Assembly (NCBI GenBank): GCA_050084985.1
Contig: JBITNC010000001.1
Location: forward strand, 13,764,001 to 13,828,000
DNA length: 64,000 bases
DNA from: Nageia nagi
Taxonomy: Eukaryota > Pinophyta
Direction of reading: 5' to 3'
In this document: positions 24,111 through 36,200 of the stretch, one piece after another
Numbering within the stretch: the first letter of the stretch is position 1
Layout of the letters: every line of letters starts with the position of its first letter
Notes under the pieces: model-generated
The model's database searches: none
What the model saw: only the letters and a program-made list of their open reading frames with translations
Told to the model about the DNA's origin: nothing
Position numbers and translations under genes: made by a program

Positions 24111-24479
24111 GTGTTTGATAGTGATGAAGATATAAATACATTCTTATCTATGCAATTATTGTGTTCAGATAGCCAAGAGTCATTGGTTGAAATTTTTAGA
24201 GAAGAAGATTTGTTATAGTTGAGAAATAATAACTTTTAGATAGGTGTTGTAGCATTTGAAAGCCTCTTCAATATAGATGATCAAGTGAGAAGAGATAAGA
24301 TAGTGTGTCCTTCAAAAAACTTTTAGGAGTTGGAGATATCCCTTAATAGAGTTCTAAAGATTGATCTAAGTAATTCATTAGAAGAGATTCAAGAGATAGC
24401 TAAATGTATGAAGGAGTTTTATGGAATCATGACCTAGAGCTATGAAGACTTAAAGATGTTAAACAACGATTTCATTCAA

Positions 24480-25330
24480 CACACCATTGAGGTGAAGGAA
24501 GAAGTACTACCTTTATAGTAGAAATAAAGGCTAGTAAACCCCAAAATAGAGATGATAATGCAACAAAAGATTTAAAAGTTATTTAAAAAATTCATATATC
24601 CCATTAAGTTATCTACCTAGGTGGCTAATCTGGTGCCAACTAGGAAGAATAATTGAGATATTAGGTTGTGTGTAGAATTTTAGAATCTCAAAGAGCCCCA
24701 CTTAAGGATAATTACCCTTTGCCTCCCATGGAACATATTATCCACACTATTGTAGGATCTGAATGCTTTTATTTTCTTGATGGTTTCTCTAGCTATAATC
24801 AAATCTAGGAAAGAGATGAATATCAACACAAAATTGCATTCACTACAAAGTGGAGTACCTTTGCTTTCCAATGAATGCCATTTGATTTGTGTAATACCAG
24901 AGAAATATTTCAAAGGGAAATGGACTATGCATTTAGGGAGTTAATCAACAAATATATTATAGTATACTAAGATGATATGATAATTTTTTCTAAAAATAAT
25001 AATGACCACTTGTAACATCTTTGATAAACCTTTTTGAAGTGCAAAGAAGTTCAAAATTTCATTAAATCCAAAGAAATCCATCTTTTTCATTGATCAAGGA
25101 AAGTTACTTGGGCATGTAATTTCAAAATATGGATTCTCCATTGATCTGAATATGGTAGAAGCCATCTCCAAGCTTTGTATTGTGTCTAACATCAAGAAGC
25201 TGCAAGCCTTCTTGGGTCAAATCAATTTTGTAAGAAGTTTCATTTAGGACTTTACCAAAATTATCCAACCTATAATAGAACTGGTCAAAGATAATGTAAC
25301 TTTTAAATGGAAACTAGAATGAGTATGGGG
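24480..25330 (+). pseudogene. Element B reverse transcriptase
   Basis: Blocks FIYPIKLST, VANLVPT, IRLCVEF, PLPPMEHII, CFYFLDGFSSYNQI, HKIAFTTKWSTFAFQ, MPFDL and IIVY.DDMIIFSKNNNDHL follow the order of Ty3/gypsy reverse transcriptase. The catalytic Y-x-D-D has a stop at x. Frames change at least twice. Confidence 0.65.
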
Positions 25331-25850
25331 TTTTTAACAAATAAAATTTATTTTTATATTTGCTTGATTATTAAGGAATCTAGATTTTTTAAAGGACTTT
25401 CTCTTGTACACATACAAAGTAGAAAAAAATATTGCTATATTTTTGATAAAAAAAAGAAGATAACCATGATGAACATCCCATAGCCTTCTTTAGCCAAACC
25501 TTGCATAAAGATAAAAAAAGGTATGGATTTATTGAAATATAAGTGTTCACCATCATAAAATCCCTTAATAATTTAAGCACTATGTTTCCTAGACAAGATC
25601 ATAGTGCTTACTATATAACCAAATTTTTGGAGCTATATTATGCAAAGTGATATGGATTCTGACAATGTCAGATGGATCACTTAGATACTACATTATAATG
25701 TGGAAATTTGTATGACTAAAATAATCAATGGGAGAGATATTTGTAAATAGTTAGTATAAGACTAGAGCTCAAAATGTATCATGATTATAGGAGGTGAAAG
25801 TGAAGATAGAGAACTTTTGAAAGTTTTGAAAAACTATATGATTGGATAAC
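25331..25850 (+). pseudogene. Element B second RNase H remnant
   Basis: It is placed by position after the reverse transcriptase. FLLYTYKVEKNIAIFLIKK aligns with A's ILYAYGSDTSVVVILTQK. It is strongly decayed. Confidence 0.4.
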
Positions 25851-26029
25851 TTAGCTTTCTACACATTTTTCTAATGATGGACTCCCTTATGAGATTAATC
25901 CTTCTCAAAGAAAGATATTAAAATTAAATTCACTAAATTATTACATTATAGAATATGTACTCTACAAAAAAAATCATGATTAAATACTATTGAGATGCAT
26001 CCATCTAGAGAAAGTTAAGGAAGTGTTTC

Positions 26030-27050
26030 ATTTAGGATTCTTTGGAGGTCACTACTCAAGATATACCATTGTTACTAAAATTTTATAGGAAGATTTTTAT
26101 TAGCCTTAATTATACCTACATTATTTATAGATTACCAAAGAATGTGATAAGTGTCATAGATTGAAGGGAAGAAGATGAATGGTTGTTATACCATTGTAGC
26201 CTATTACAATAGAAGAGCCTTTCCAGCAATGGGGCCTTTATATTATTGGAATGATCAACCCTAGATCTTTGATCAAAAATAAGTTTATTTTAATAGCTAT
26301 AAAATATTTCACAAGATGGATAGAGGCTACTATCACCAAACATGAAGACCAAGATACAATCATCTCTTTCATGGAGAAGACTATTACAAGGTTTGGCATC
26401 CCACAAACTATCATATCTTATAACAGTTAGATATTTCTAAGAGCCAAAGTTACAAATTTTTCTATCAAGTATTGAATACATTGGAATACCTCTTCTAATT
26501 AATACCTTTAGGGTAATGTATTGGTTGAATCAATGAATAAAAATTTGTTAAAATCTTGAAGAGGACGATAGTTGAAAACTAGAAAAACTATGATAAAAAG
26601 CTTCACCTAGCTCTATGGGCCAATCGGATCACATATAAATCATCAATCAAGAATTGTCCTTATATTTTAATATATTGTAAATGAGAAATATTTCCACCAC
26701 ACATCAAGTTACCTTCCTTGTAGCTACTCAATCAGTATGAGATGAATGATATAGATCCATTGCAAGTGAGGATGTTTAGTCTTATCTACCTAGATGAGCT
26801 TTTAGGAGAATTCATAAAATAAATCTAGAAAAGGAATAACATAGTAAAGAAATGGTTTGATAAAAGGTATGCATCCAATGTTGATTTAAATATGGAAGAT
26901 CTAGTGTTGAAATGGGATGAGGATCATGCCAAGCCAAGATATCACTGTAAGTTTGATTCTTTGTGGTTTGATCCATATACCATCATTCAAGAAATTAAGA
27001 AGAATGCATTTGATTTGGAGGGGTTATATGGATGAATCCTTTTGATTATG
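26030..27050 (+). pseudogene. Element B integrase
   Basis: The zinc-binding part reads GGHYSRYTIVTKIL and CDKCHRLKGRR. The core reads EEPFQQWGLYIIGMINPRS, KFILIAIKYFTRWIEA, ITRFGIPQTIISYNS and LVESMNKNL. Compared with A (GLDFIG, ILDNG, LAEST), both catalytic Asp residues are Tyr and only the Glu remains. A C-terminal block near 26930 (KPRYHCKFDSLWFDPYTII) matches the GPY/F-type module (MWSGPYVI in A). The enzyme would insert the cDNA; this copy is inactive. Confidence 0.65.
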
Positions 27051-27559
27051 ATCAAGTATCAACATTGAAAATTATATTCCACTTGTTAGATACATAATTG
27101 TTTAATATGTAAATATTGTAAATAATTTAAACATTAAGTTTCCCCATTGCATAGTTTTCAAGGTGAATATTACATTAATTAGGATTGTAATTCATGCTTA
27201 TCTATTTTAATCTTGCTAGATCTATGCCTTAGTCATTTTTACCTTTGCATTTTAAGAAATCAAGAGATTAGGGTTTTCAAAGCATCCTATGATTTTAACC
27301 TATAAGCCTAATTTCATTAGCCAAATTGATAAGCCTCAGTTAAAATGGGTAATTCCTCCAATTTGCTGAGTCATATTAATTTCAAAACCTAACCCTTTGA
27401 AGTTAAAAAAGTTGAAGCTGGTTCCCTTTGAAACCTCCTCTATCAAATTGATCTAATTGTTCCCTTCATGTGGGATAGGTTTCACCCTTATCCCAAATTG
27501 GTAGAAGCCCTAGCATGCTTAACCCAAGTTGATATCCAAAAGGTGTAGAACAGTCAAGA

Positions 27560-29300
27560 AGCAATAATCCTATACCTAAGTTGCTTTTTCTTGTATAATG
27601 CCTTCTTCCAGCTAGATGATATGAAGCCTTGGGCTAGTGTGGAGGTGGCTGGATGAGATACTGATAAATATTCACTTGAGTGGTTGAATCCATATGGAGC
27701 ATGCTACTATGGCTTATAGAGCAATCAATAACCACTCTAGCTATCATCAATAATAATACAAGATGGTCAATGATAAGGTGGTCATGAGGCTAGAAAATAA
27801 AGATAGACTAAATGAATATCACTATCCCTCTCTACTATGCTAGCTTCTTCTCCACCAACATCTAAAGGCCATTTCAGATATCAAATTGACTTAGACAAAT
27901 GAAAATAGGGAGCTAAAGAGAGTAGATTAATGGACACAAGTGCTTAATATCAATAGCTCTTACTATGATTTTATAAGGTATTTTCTTCACCTAGCCTTAA
28001 ATTTCATTTTGGACATAACCCATCCTTAATCTTCTAAAGTAGCAATGATAAATATGAAATAGGGATAATTCTAAAAGGGTAGTGTTTATTTCACCAAGAA
28101 CCATATAGTCATAATTTTGAAGGGGTTTTGTGAGAAACCCATAAATCTCCCATTCTTTGTTTCAAACTAGGTCTTTAGGATGGAGGTGACAAGGCAAGGA
28201 AGATTATGTATAAACTTCATGGGAGTCCCTAAAGGGAAAAAGGGGATATATACCTATTCATTGGGATTTGAATCCATCCAAGCTTATAAATATTTTTGTT
28301 GGGAGTATTTTATGATGAAGATGGAGAATTTACAAATGTAGCATATCATGGTCTCTTTGCCTTATGATCCCTTGGGATTCTTCATGAACTCAAAAGCTCC
28401 AAATTTCATTAGAGTGTCCATGGACATGTTTAAGAGCTTTCAAAACAATTATGAAGATGGTCCATTCCTACTAGATGTATTGTTAGAGACTTGTTTCTTA
28501 TCCTTATGGAGGTAGATTTATAGAGTGAATGTACACTACTCCTATACTTCTGATAAAGACATTAGCCTACCAAAGGCTCTCTAGATGAGCCTAGATAATT
28601 CTAGCTAGCTAGAGCTCAAGAAGACTTGCTTCATGCAATATCATGTGGAGAGTAAGAAGAAGTTGCTACTCTGATTGTGCAACTAGGATGAGGCATTATC
28701 ATATGCCTATGAAAAAGAATTAACCATGAAGACATGAAGGAATAAATTCAAAATAATAGAAATAATTCTAGAAGCTATAAAAGGCAAGGGAAAATTGACC
28801 ACAAAATACCTAGCACTATTGGATAAATAGGAGAAATAGGCCATTATGCTTGGAAAAAAATTGCTCTTCACCTCTATGAAGGCAAATGTCATATGGAAAA
28901 TAGATGATAAGCCCATGTTATAAGATAATAAGGCTTACTTGAAGCAATTAAAGAAGAAGTTTATAGAAGAGGAAGTGATGAGAAGGCTAGAGAAAGAAAA
29001 TGAAGATGTTGCCTTGGCTAAGAAGCTAGAGAAAGATGAAGCTGCAAAAAAGAGGAAAGTAATTTTTAAAGAGAAAAAAATATTCAAAGGAGACCCTTAA
29101 AAAAATTGAAAAAGGTAAATTAGGGGGAAAAACCTCCCCAAAAGCCCAATCCTCAAAAAATGATCCTACAAGGGTCAAGTATTAAGAGTGATGATCTAAT
29201 AGTTAGGAAGCTAAGAGATAGTGGGAGTGAGGAATTTGAATGGGCTCAACCATTATAGGTATTCAAAAGAAGAAGGAGAAAAATAAAAACTCCCTTATCA
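27560..29300 (+). pseudogene. Element B extra coding region after integrase, function unknown
   Basis: The best open stretches on the plus strand read RMEVTRQGRLCINFMGVPKG, SLGFESIQAYKYF, FIRVSMDMFKSFQNN and, near 28950-29090, a very charged Lys/Glu-rich tail (FIEEEVMRRLEKENEDVALA). It sits where A and C have their extra frame. I could not align it convincingly with them, so it may be a different gene of the same kind. The charged tail could form a helix or coiled coil. No known domain was recognised. Confidence 0.35.
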
Positions 29301-31289
29301 AAGGTAAGTTTTGTTAGGGAAATGAATTTAGTACCTATGGAGAGATAAAAGCTAATGTCAAAACTTCAAACAATAGAGAAGAGCCTAAGTGAACTTAGTA
29401 CTTACCATATCCCATATATTCTATTCTTGATCTATAATAACCTAATACTTATAACATACTTAGGTCCTCAATTACAAATTCGAACAAAAATTATTCACCA
29501 TTATGAGATCATATAATTGCATATGAAGTTCAAAATTATACAATGTAAAACTACAATATATTAGCAATCTCAAATATATAATAAAATCAACATAATGATT
29601 TTACTCTAGTTCACCTAATGTGGTCTAATATAGCATGGATTTGGATCCTTCTCTTCTCATTGTCTATGAACATTACAATATTACATGTATAGATAAATAT
29701 GATCTACATAATGGAAATACAATCTCCTACAACAAGAAGGAAATAATCTAAGAACTAAAAAATTATGGAATGACTCTTGGTCTTCCTTTAAATATTAGAA
29801 TCCCATAATCTAAAAACTCTCTATAGCTCCCCTTCCCTAAAATCAAAGAGTAGCACACCCCTTAAATAAGATTAGAATCACCTCTAAGATGCTAATTGGA
29901 GATACTGAATTGCTTAGCTTCCCAAAATATCAATATCCCTTAAACTTACCCTACTGACTCATCAAGGTGCACACCATTAATAGCTTGGATACAATGTAGC
30001 ACACCATTGGTGGCATGGTTCTATATGTTGATTAAATCTAGGTTTTAGTCTTTGGTCTTTATTAAAGCATAGATACCTCTAGAATGAGTACTACTATTGT
30101 AAAGACATCTTGACATGATCTAATTGGGATCACACCTCCCCAATGGGAGAGCATTTTATCCCTATTGATCAGTATAATATAACCTAAATATTTGGTTTGG
30201 TAAGTTCTCCATTTCCTCTAATAGTAGGGTTCTTGAATGAGCAAAAAGTGATGGGATAGTGAGTTTGTGGGAATTTTTTTTTCAATCTTTGGGTTATAGG
30301 CTAATTCCTATCTATGAAAAGGGTTAAAAGTAATAGGAAAGATATAAAAGAGGTCAAGAGTTATAATAAAGAGATACAAACCTAAACTATTGAAAGAAAA
30401 CTAAAATTAATCAACATGAGCATAATTGGATAGGCAATAATCCATAGCTAAGATTAAGAATAGAATAACTATCTTACTCTTGGGGTCTTGCAATCGCAAT
30501 ATCTAGCCATAATTTTAGACAATGCTTTATACATAAGGATTACAAAATATTATAATAGCCATAAATTGCAAAGAGCAAAAATACCATAATATTACATTAT
30601 CATATATGAAAACACTTCTCACAATGAGTAACTTTGATAAAATATCTAACCTTTTGGACTTCTAACAATCCACTATTTTTAATGTTCTATTTACAAAATA
30701 GGTGGTTTTACACCATTAATAATTCCAACTACATGTTTGAATAAGAATATTATAAATTTAAATAGTAACAACCATGTACATGAAAATGTACAACTATGAT
30801 ATATTATGGATCATGTTCCCAATTCAAATTTGATTCTTGAAATTTATAGAACTTTAATCATGTACCTATCCAGCTATAATCAATCATTCTTTATCTCTTG
30901 ATAATGGCATATAATAATTGTATTTGAATTTATGAGGTATGGTTTGCCATCTCTATATGTACAATCAAGCTACTTAATTAGTCAATGACATACCAACCCT
31001 TTGTAATCATTAAATGCTTCTTTTACAATTTTGGTGCTAACTATTTTAAGGATGAAGGAAGATATAACCATTTAAAACTAAGAGCGAACTACTACTACCA
31101 TGTGGAAATGAGTTGGATTTGACATGTTGGTAGGGTCCTAAGGACACACACTCTTGATTAAGTGGACCTGAGCATTCACCTCCTCTTATAGTATTTACTT
31201 GTCCCTAGTAGGTCTTTTTATGCTTTAGCAAGGGTTTCTAAATACCTATGGAGCTTATCACCCATTGATTTATCCTAAAAATTTTGATG
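29301..31289. other. Unassigned AT-rich DNA left of element A
   Basis: No gene, LTR pair or repeat was recognised. It would contain the 3' LTR of B if that has survived, but no match to 10-12.2 kb was found by eye. Confidence 0.4.
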
Positions 31290-31294
31290 TCATC
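31290..31294. other. Target site duplication of A, left
   Basis: It reads tcatc and is identical to 53881-53885. Confidence 0.9.
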
Positions 31295-31422
31295 TGTTAA
31301 TTATGATTGTGTAATATATATACACCATGAACAATCTTAACCAAAGTAAATCAAGAACAGACTATAGTGACAGTATGATCTCTGGAGAAGGCTGGTTCCT
31401 TATACATTGGGTGTAGGAGAAG

Positions 31423-31539
31423 TAACAGGAAAGAAAATGAAAAGAGTAGAGTGCGAGGAATTTAAGCAAAAGGCTTAGGGTAACAGGAAAGAAAATAAAA
31501 AGGAGTAGAGTGCAAGGAATTTAAGCAAAAGGCTTAGGG
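31423..31539 (-). repeat. Tandem duplication in the A LTR, 58/59-bp unit
   Basis: Two units start at 31423 and 31481, each opening TAACAGGAAAGAAAAT and closing AAGGCTTAGGG. The same pair is present in the right LTR at about 52168-52284, so it predates the insertion. Confidence 0.8.
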
Positions 31540-32009
31540 TAACAAGAGAGAAAGCAAAGGTGGATCACTAGTTCAGTGCGGGCTTTCACAGTGTGTGAAA
31601 CCTTGGTCTGAATCTAGTGTAGCAGCTATGGTACAAGCTCTCACTCTCAAATAGTTTCCCAGCTTTACTCTACCATGTAGCAGACATAGTTATACTAGCA
31701 ATTTGCGATTACCATTTAGGAAACAAGCCAAGCTGCCATGATGTAACCAAATTAAGAATGATAATTATGAATACTAGACAAGAAAGGTCAAGATGGTATC
31801 ATATTACTAATAAAAACTACAGGTCTTCGAGAACAAATGTAAATAGCAATACTAGGGATTCCGACCCTTCTTTCACTTTATTTTCATATACTTATAATGA
31901 AGCAACAATAGTTACAAGAATTGTAGAATAGAAATGTTTACAAAACGGCTTCAAGATTCTAGCCTTGTTTTAACTGATACTACCTACATACACCACTTGG
32001 TAGAATATT

Positions 32010-33020
32010 ACAAAATTGGATAGATTACAGAAGGTACAGCTTCTTGATGACTATGATCTGACTTCTCATTGTCCTCATCTCTTATGGGATATTCTATTTA
32101 CTAGCTCCAGCTATTTGATCTCTCTTTGTTGTTCTCATCTCTACATTTCGGAATGCTCTATTCACTGGCCCTGGCTATTTGATCACTCCTTGCTGACCTC
32201 ATCACTTCTGAGACCCAGTTTCATTCAAAAATGGGAACATTGTCCTACCTGTGATGTCATCTTCATACTTTCGGAATGCTCTACTCACTTTCTATGGAAC
32301 TCGAGCTTTTCCATAACTGAGCTTTTATCATTTCATTTCAAAATGCTTTATCTACTGACTTCGGCCTTTTAATCACCCTTTGCTGACATCATCATCTCTA
32401 GAACTTGGTCTTTACCAAAATGCGACTATCTTATCCTCTGTGATGTCATCATCTTATTCTGGAATGCTTTACTTTCAGAACACTTAACTTTTAGGCTTTA
32501 GTTTCTTCAATTATCTCTTATTAACCTCATCACTTTCGGGACCCGATTTCATTCAAAATTGTGAACATCATCCTCCCTATGACATCATCTTCATACTTTC
32601 GAAATGTTTTACTCACTTTCTCTGGAACCTGGGCTTTTCCACAACTGAGCTTTTATCATCTCATTCTGGAATACTTTATCTACTAACTTTGGCCTTTTAA
32701 TCACCCCTTGCTAACATCATCATCTCCAGAACCCAATCTTTACCAAAATGCAACTATCTTATCCCCTGTGACATCATCATCTTACTATGGAATGCTTTAC
32801 TTCTGACTCTGGCCTTTTAATCACCCCTTGCTGACATCATCATCTCTAAAACCTAGTCTTTACCAAGATGCGACTATCTGATCCTCTATGACATCATCAT
32901 TTCATTTCGGAAAACTTTATTCGCTGACTTCGCTATTTGATCACCCCTTGCTGACCTCATCATCTTCGAAACCCAATCTTTACCAAGACGTGACTATTTT
33001 ATCTTCTGTGACATCATCAT
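32010..33020 (-). promoter_or_regulatory. Array of bZIP/CRE-type sites in the A 3' LTR
   Basis: Imperfect units of about 60-190 bp repeat phrases such as 'cacccttgctgacatcatc' and 'gactatcttatcctctgtga'. TGACATCA or TGATGTCA occurs at 32252, 32384, 32441, 32580, 32769, 32832, 32889 and 33009, with TAACATCA at about 32712. Both octamers are single CpG-deamination products of TGACGTCA, the core of plant TGA/CREB-like bZIP sites. The order is kept in the other LTR. Confidence 0.6.
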
Positions 33021-33136
33021 TTTATCCGGCCCACTTTATTTGTTCAAAAAACTTCCAGAGATCTTAAAATGAACTCATAGTTGCAAGTAAAGTACACCGA
33101 GGCTCTAATAAAGAATTTATTATGTATGGATATACA

Positions 33137-33233
33137 TTATGGCGACTTCTAGGGGAAAATTTTGCCTTGATCAAAGAGGAATTTAGAACTCAGTCTAAAA
33201 AATAATAACCAAATGAAATCTATTATTTCAACT
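33137..33233 (-). other. Junction of A internal region with its 3' LTR
   Basis: A polypurine tract should lie directly beside 33137 on the minus strand, but the minus strand reads CCCCTAGAAGTCGCCATAA. The plus strand instead reads TTATGGCGACTTCTAGGGG, which resembles a gypsy primer site. Confidence 0.5.
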
Positions 33234-36200
33234 CTAAACCTCTAAAAATTGCACAACCTTATCCCAACTTTCATGATTTTTGGAGAAGTCTTTTATTCTT
33301 GATTGGGCTAGGGCTATGTTGTTCAAAATTTCGTAGGAGATTTGCCCATATTTGTGCAACATCCATTATAGGACCACTCCTTTATTGGCACATTGGTCAA
33401 AAAATTCAAATAAAGTCGACTCATGAAAAGAATTAAGTAACAAATCTATATCTTCTATCTTTTGACTATCTTCGTGAATGTATTTCAAAATTTTAGCCTC
33501 AGAGATGGGTGAATTATCCTCTTTCCACAATCCCAGAAATCCTGCCTCAGATAATTTAGCTATTTCAGCTTTCTGGGTTTCTACCCCCTACAACTGCTTG
33601 ATTAAATTATTTTTTATTTCTTGACACACCCATTTCCCGTGGACTGGGTGGTCAATCATTGAGATCAACTCAACCCTATTTCCCACATTTAAGGCTTGAA
33701 GCTCATCGTTGAAAATCTCACCCAACTTTTTCTTTGCCCTCTTTGCTATCTTTTCCATGGGGTCGATAGTGCTTTCACAGAGGCTGACACTTGCCTCTAA
33801 TTTATTCAACTCTAAAAAACATAGATCAATGTGATCTCTGAGTTGAATCAGTTGTTTAATCTTTGGAGATAATTTCTCTCGAAATTTTTCTTTTATTCTA
33901 ATCAAAAAATCTCTATCCACCTTATTGACATTTGAATTCAGCTGCATCTGTGCAATGTCAGCATTTAAGTTGCCAATTATTATCTCTCTTGCTGCTACTT
34001 CAGCTATTTTGGTTGTAATTTCCACATCCTTCTGTGCTATGACCACATCTTTCTTTGCCAGGCTATCTGCAGTCGGGGCGGTAGCTAAACTTGCTCTGAG
34101 AGCAGCTATGTCATTGTTTGTAGCTTTTAATTTTAGCCATTGAGATTCTAATTGTTGTTTCATTACTTCATTCACCTTTTGAATCTTATTATATTTGACC
34201 TCTAATTTGGTCAATTCAGAAATGTTTAAATCCATAGCTGTTTGCAATAGCTCATTCTTATCACTCTGGGATATGCTCCTGGTATCTATCTTTACCCGAG
34301 TCTTCATTGAGGAGAGATCACTTTGCCCTTCTTGGGGTTCTTGGGCAATAGCCATCTCAAGCACCTTATGCTTCGGATCCATTGAAGTCCGAAGCCTTAC
34401 CAGATTATCTAGAATTGGGAGCTTCTTGACCTGCTTTTGCATCCATGCATCTCGTCCCTGTTTCATCTATTGGTACTGCTGCATGATGCTATCCACAGAT
34501 ACTTGTTGCTCAGATATCATAATGAACGGGGATCCGATGCTCAACTCCTAAGAGGAGGAGGCCATGATCTACTATGCTAGTGTCACAGGGCTAGCTTGAC
34601 TAGGCTCAGGGACACCACTACTGGATGGATAAATGGTAGGAAGAGTTGGAATGGAGGGAGGAAAAGATGATGGAGGCAGAGATGGTGAAGGTGATGATGG
34701 TATTATGGTGATGCTAGTGATGGGGGGAACTTGTGAGTTGGATGTGAGGGGAAGGGAGCTTTGCCATTGAATAGGCAGTGGTGGTGTTATGAGAGATTGG
34801 ACAGGTGAAGCTGGAATGACTGCTAGAATTTGTGGAAGTGAACTTGGAATGGAAATGGACATGGTAGGAATAGACAGAGCAGGAGTAAGAGAAATAGAGG
34901 AAGAGAGAGTAGAGAGCATACCTAATGGAGTAGGGCTCCTTCTTCTCTTTGGCGGTGGTGGGAGCGGTGCCATCTCCTTTTGGGCTTTCCTTTTAATAGT
35001 ATACACCTTCTCAGGCCTCCTAGCTACTATTTCTATGGAAACCTCCCTGGTTCCTTCCTCGGGTAGCTCCTCTTGAGCTGACACTTGAGACATTGCAGGT
35101 CCCTACTCTCCCTCCTCATCACTATCATCAAAACCTTCGCTTGCAGGGACGTCTGTAGGATGTTCCATTCTCCACATCTCCTCAAATTTCTCATCTAAAT
35201 CAGAATCTAGAGGGGTATTCCAATTTCTAGACTCAATCCAGTACTGAGTGAAGGTGGCTATTTTTTCTTCACTCCATCTCTGATCTCTTAAGGTTTTCAA
35301 AGACTTTTTGGAGATGGAGTCTATTCTTGGGTCAAAATTTGTCTTTTTACTGTAAAAACTCAACCACAGTGGCAATAAATCTTTAGTAATCAAGGCAGTG
35401 GGCATTGCCTTGTCTTCCTATTTTAGGTTTTGCCATTTAAGTAGCTCTAGCCTAGATTCAGCTCTGAAACTCGAGGGGTTGGGCTGGCTCATCAACCTCT
35501 TGCCAAAGATATCCTCTAGATCATATAGCAAATACTGACTAAGTTCTTTCAATTTTAAATTCAACAATTTACCTTTTAATTATTCATTTGCTCCCCTGCT
35601 TTGAAGCACCAAGTCGTGCACTTTATGAGGAAGGGCATAAACTATCCTCTTCTTTGCTGCAGCTCCGTATTTAGAATCTATATAATCCATTTATCTAACG
35701 TATTCCATGCTGAAAACCCAATCTGTTACATGGACCGATAGTAAGAAAGGAGCCCTAGAAAACCCATAAAGCCTGATGAAAGTCCCCTCCTCTATGAAGA
35801 ACCAGTCCCCAGTCTCTCCATGTGGCATCCGAAGGTAAAGCTTAGAAGCTGTTGATAACCTTGGAATCACGGGGGTAAATAACTTCATTGCAAGAACCAA
35901 AAAGATTTCTACAAAAAGGTAGTAATCTACTGAAGACCTCACCTCCTCAGTCCATTGGTCCATTGGCTTCTGAGACCCTCTTTCATCAATCCGAACCAAG
36001 GTTAAATTCTTGAAAACATCAACGTTCTAATGAATCATCATCCAAATAATGTGACACATATGAGAAATGAAATCCCTCACTAATCTTTTCTAATTGCTCA
36101 GATATTCCATCTGAAAGTGCAATGGCCCAATCATACATTGTAGGAGAGTTTGGATGGGAAATCTGGTATGCAATAGCTAATTTTGATGGTGAGAAATACC

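Larger units (their letters stand above)
12191..29300 (+). mobile_element. Element B: decayed Tat-like Ty3/gypsy retrotransposon, split by element D
   Basis: Gag, protease, RNase H-like, reverse transcriptase, second RNase H, integrase and a charged extra region occur in this order on the plus strand. Each can be aligned with its counterpart in element A. Element D (14367-23137) is inserted within the protease coding region. Removing D and one 5-bp target copy rejoins the protease reading frame. Stops and frameshifts are dense throughout, and two catalytic Asp residues of integrase are changed to Tyr, so B is long dead. The right end is approximate, since no 3' LTR was recognised before element A begins at 31295. 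Confidence 0.65.
31295..33136 (-). repeat. 3' LTR of element A (left)
   Basis: 1842 bp. It contains a 58/59-bp tandem duplication (31423-31539) and an array of imperfect units with bZIP-type sites (about 32010-33020). In the minus direction the array falls in the first part of the LTR, the U3 region, where enhancers are expected. Confidence 0.9.

Noticed and set aside
31460-31545. GCTTAGGGTAAC units resembling telomere repeats
   Set aside because: Only one TTAGGG per 58-bp unit; not a telomere array.
32016-32372. 118-codon open frame in the A LTR, with a relative at 52770-53117
   Set aside because: Both lie in the LTR repeat array, and the differences between copies do not favour synonymous sites. 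It is a by-product of the repeats.
34195-34551. 118-codon open frame on the plus strand
   Set aside because: Shadow of the extra frame of element A on the opposite strand.
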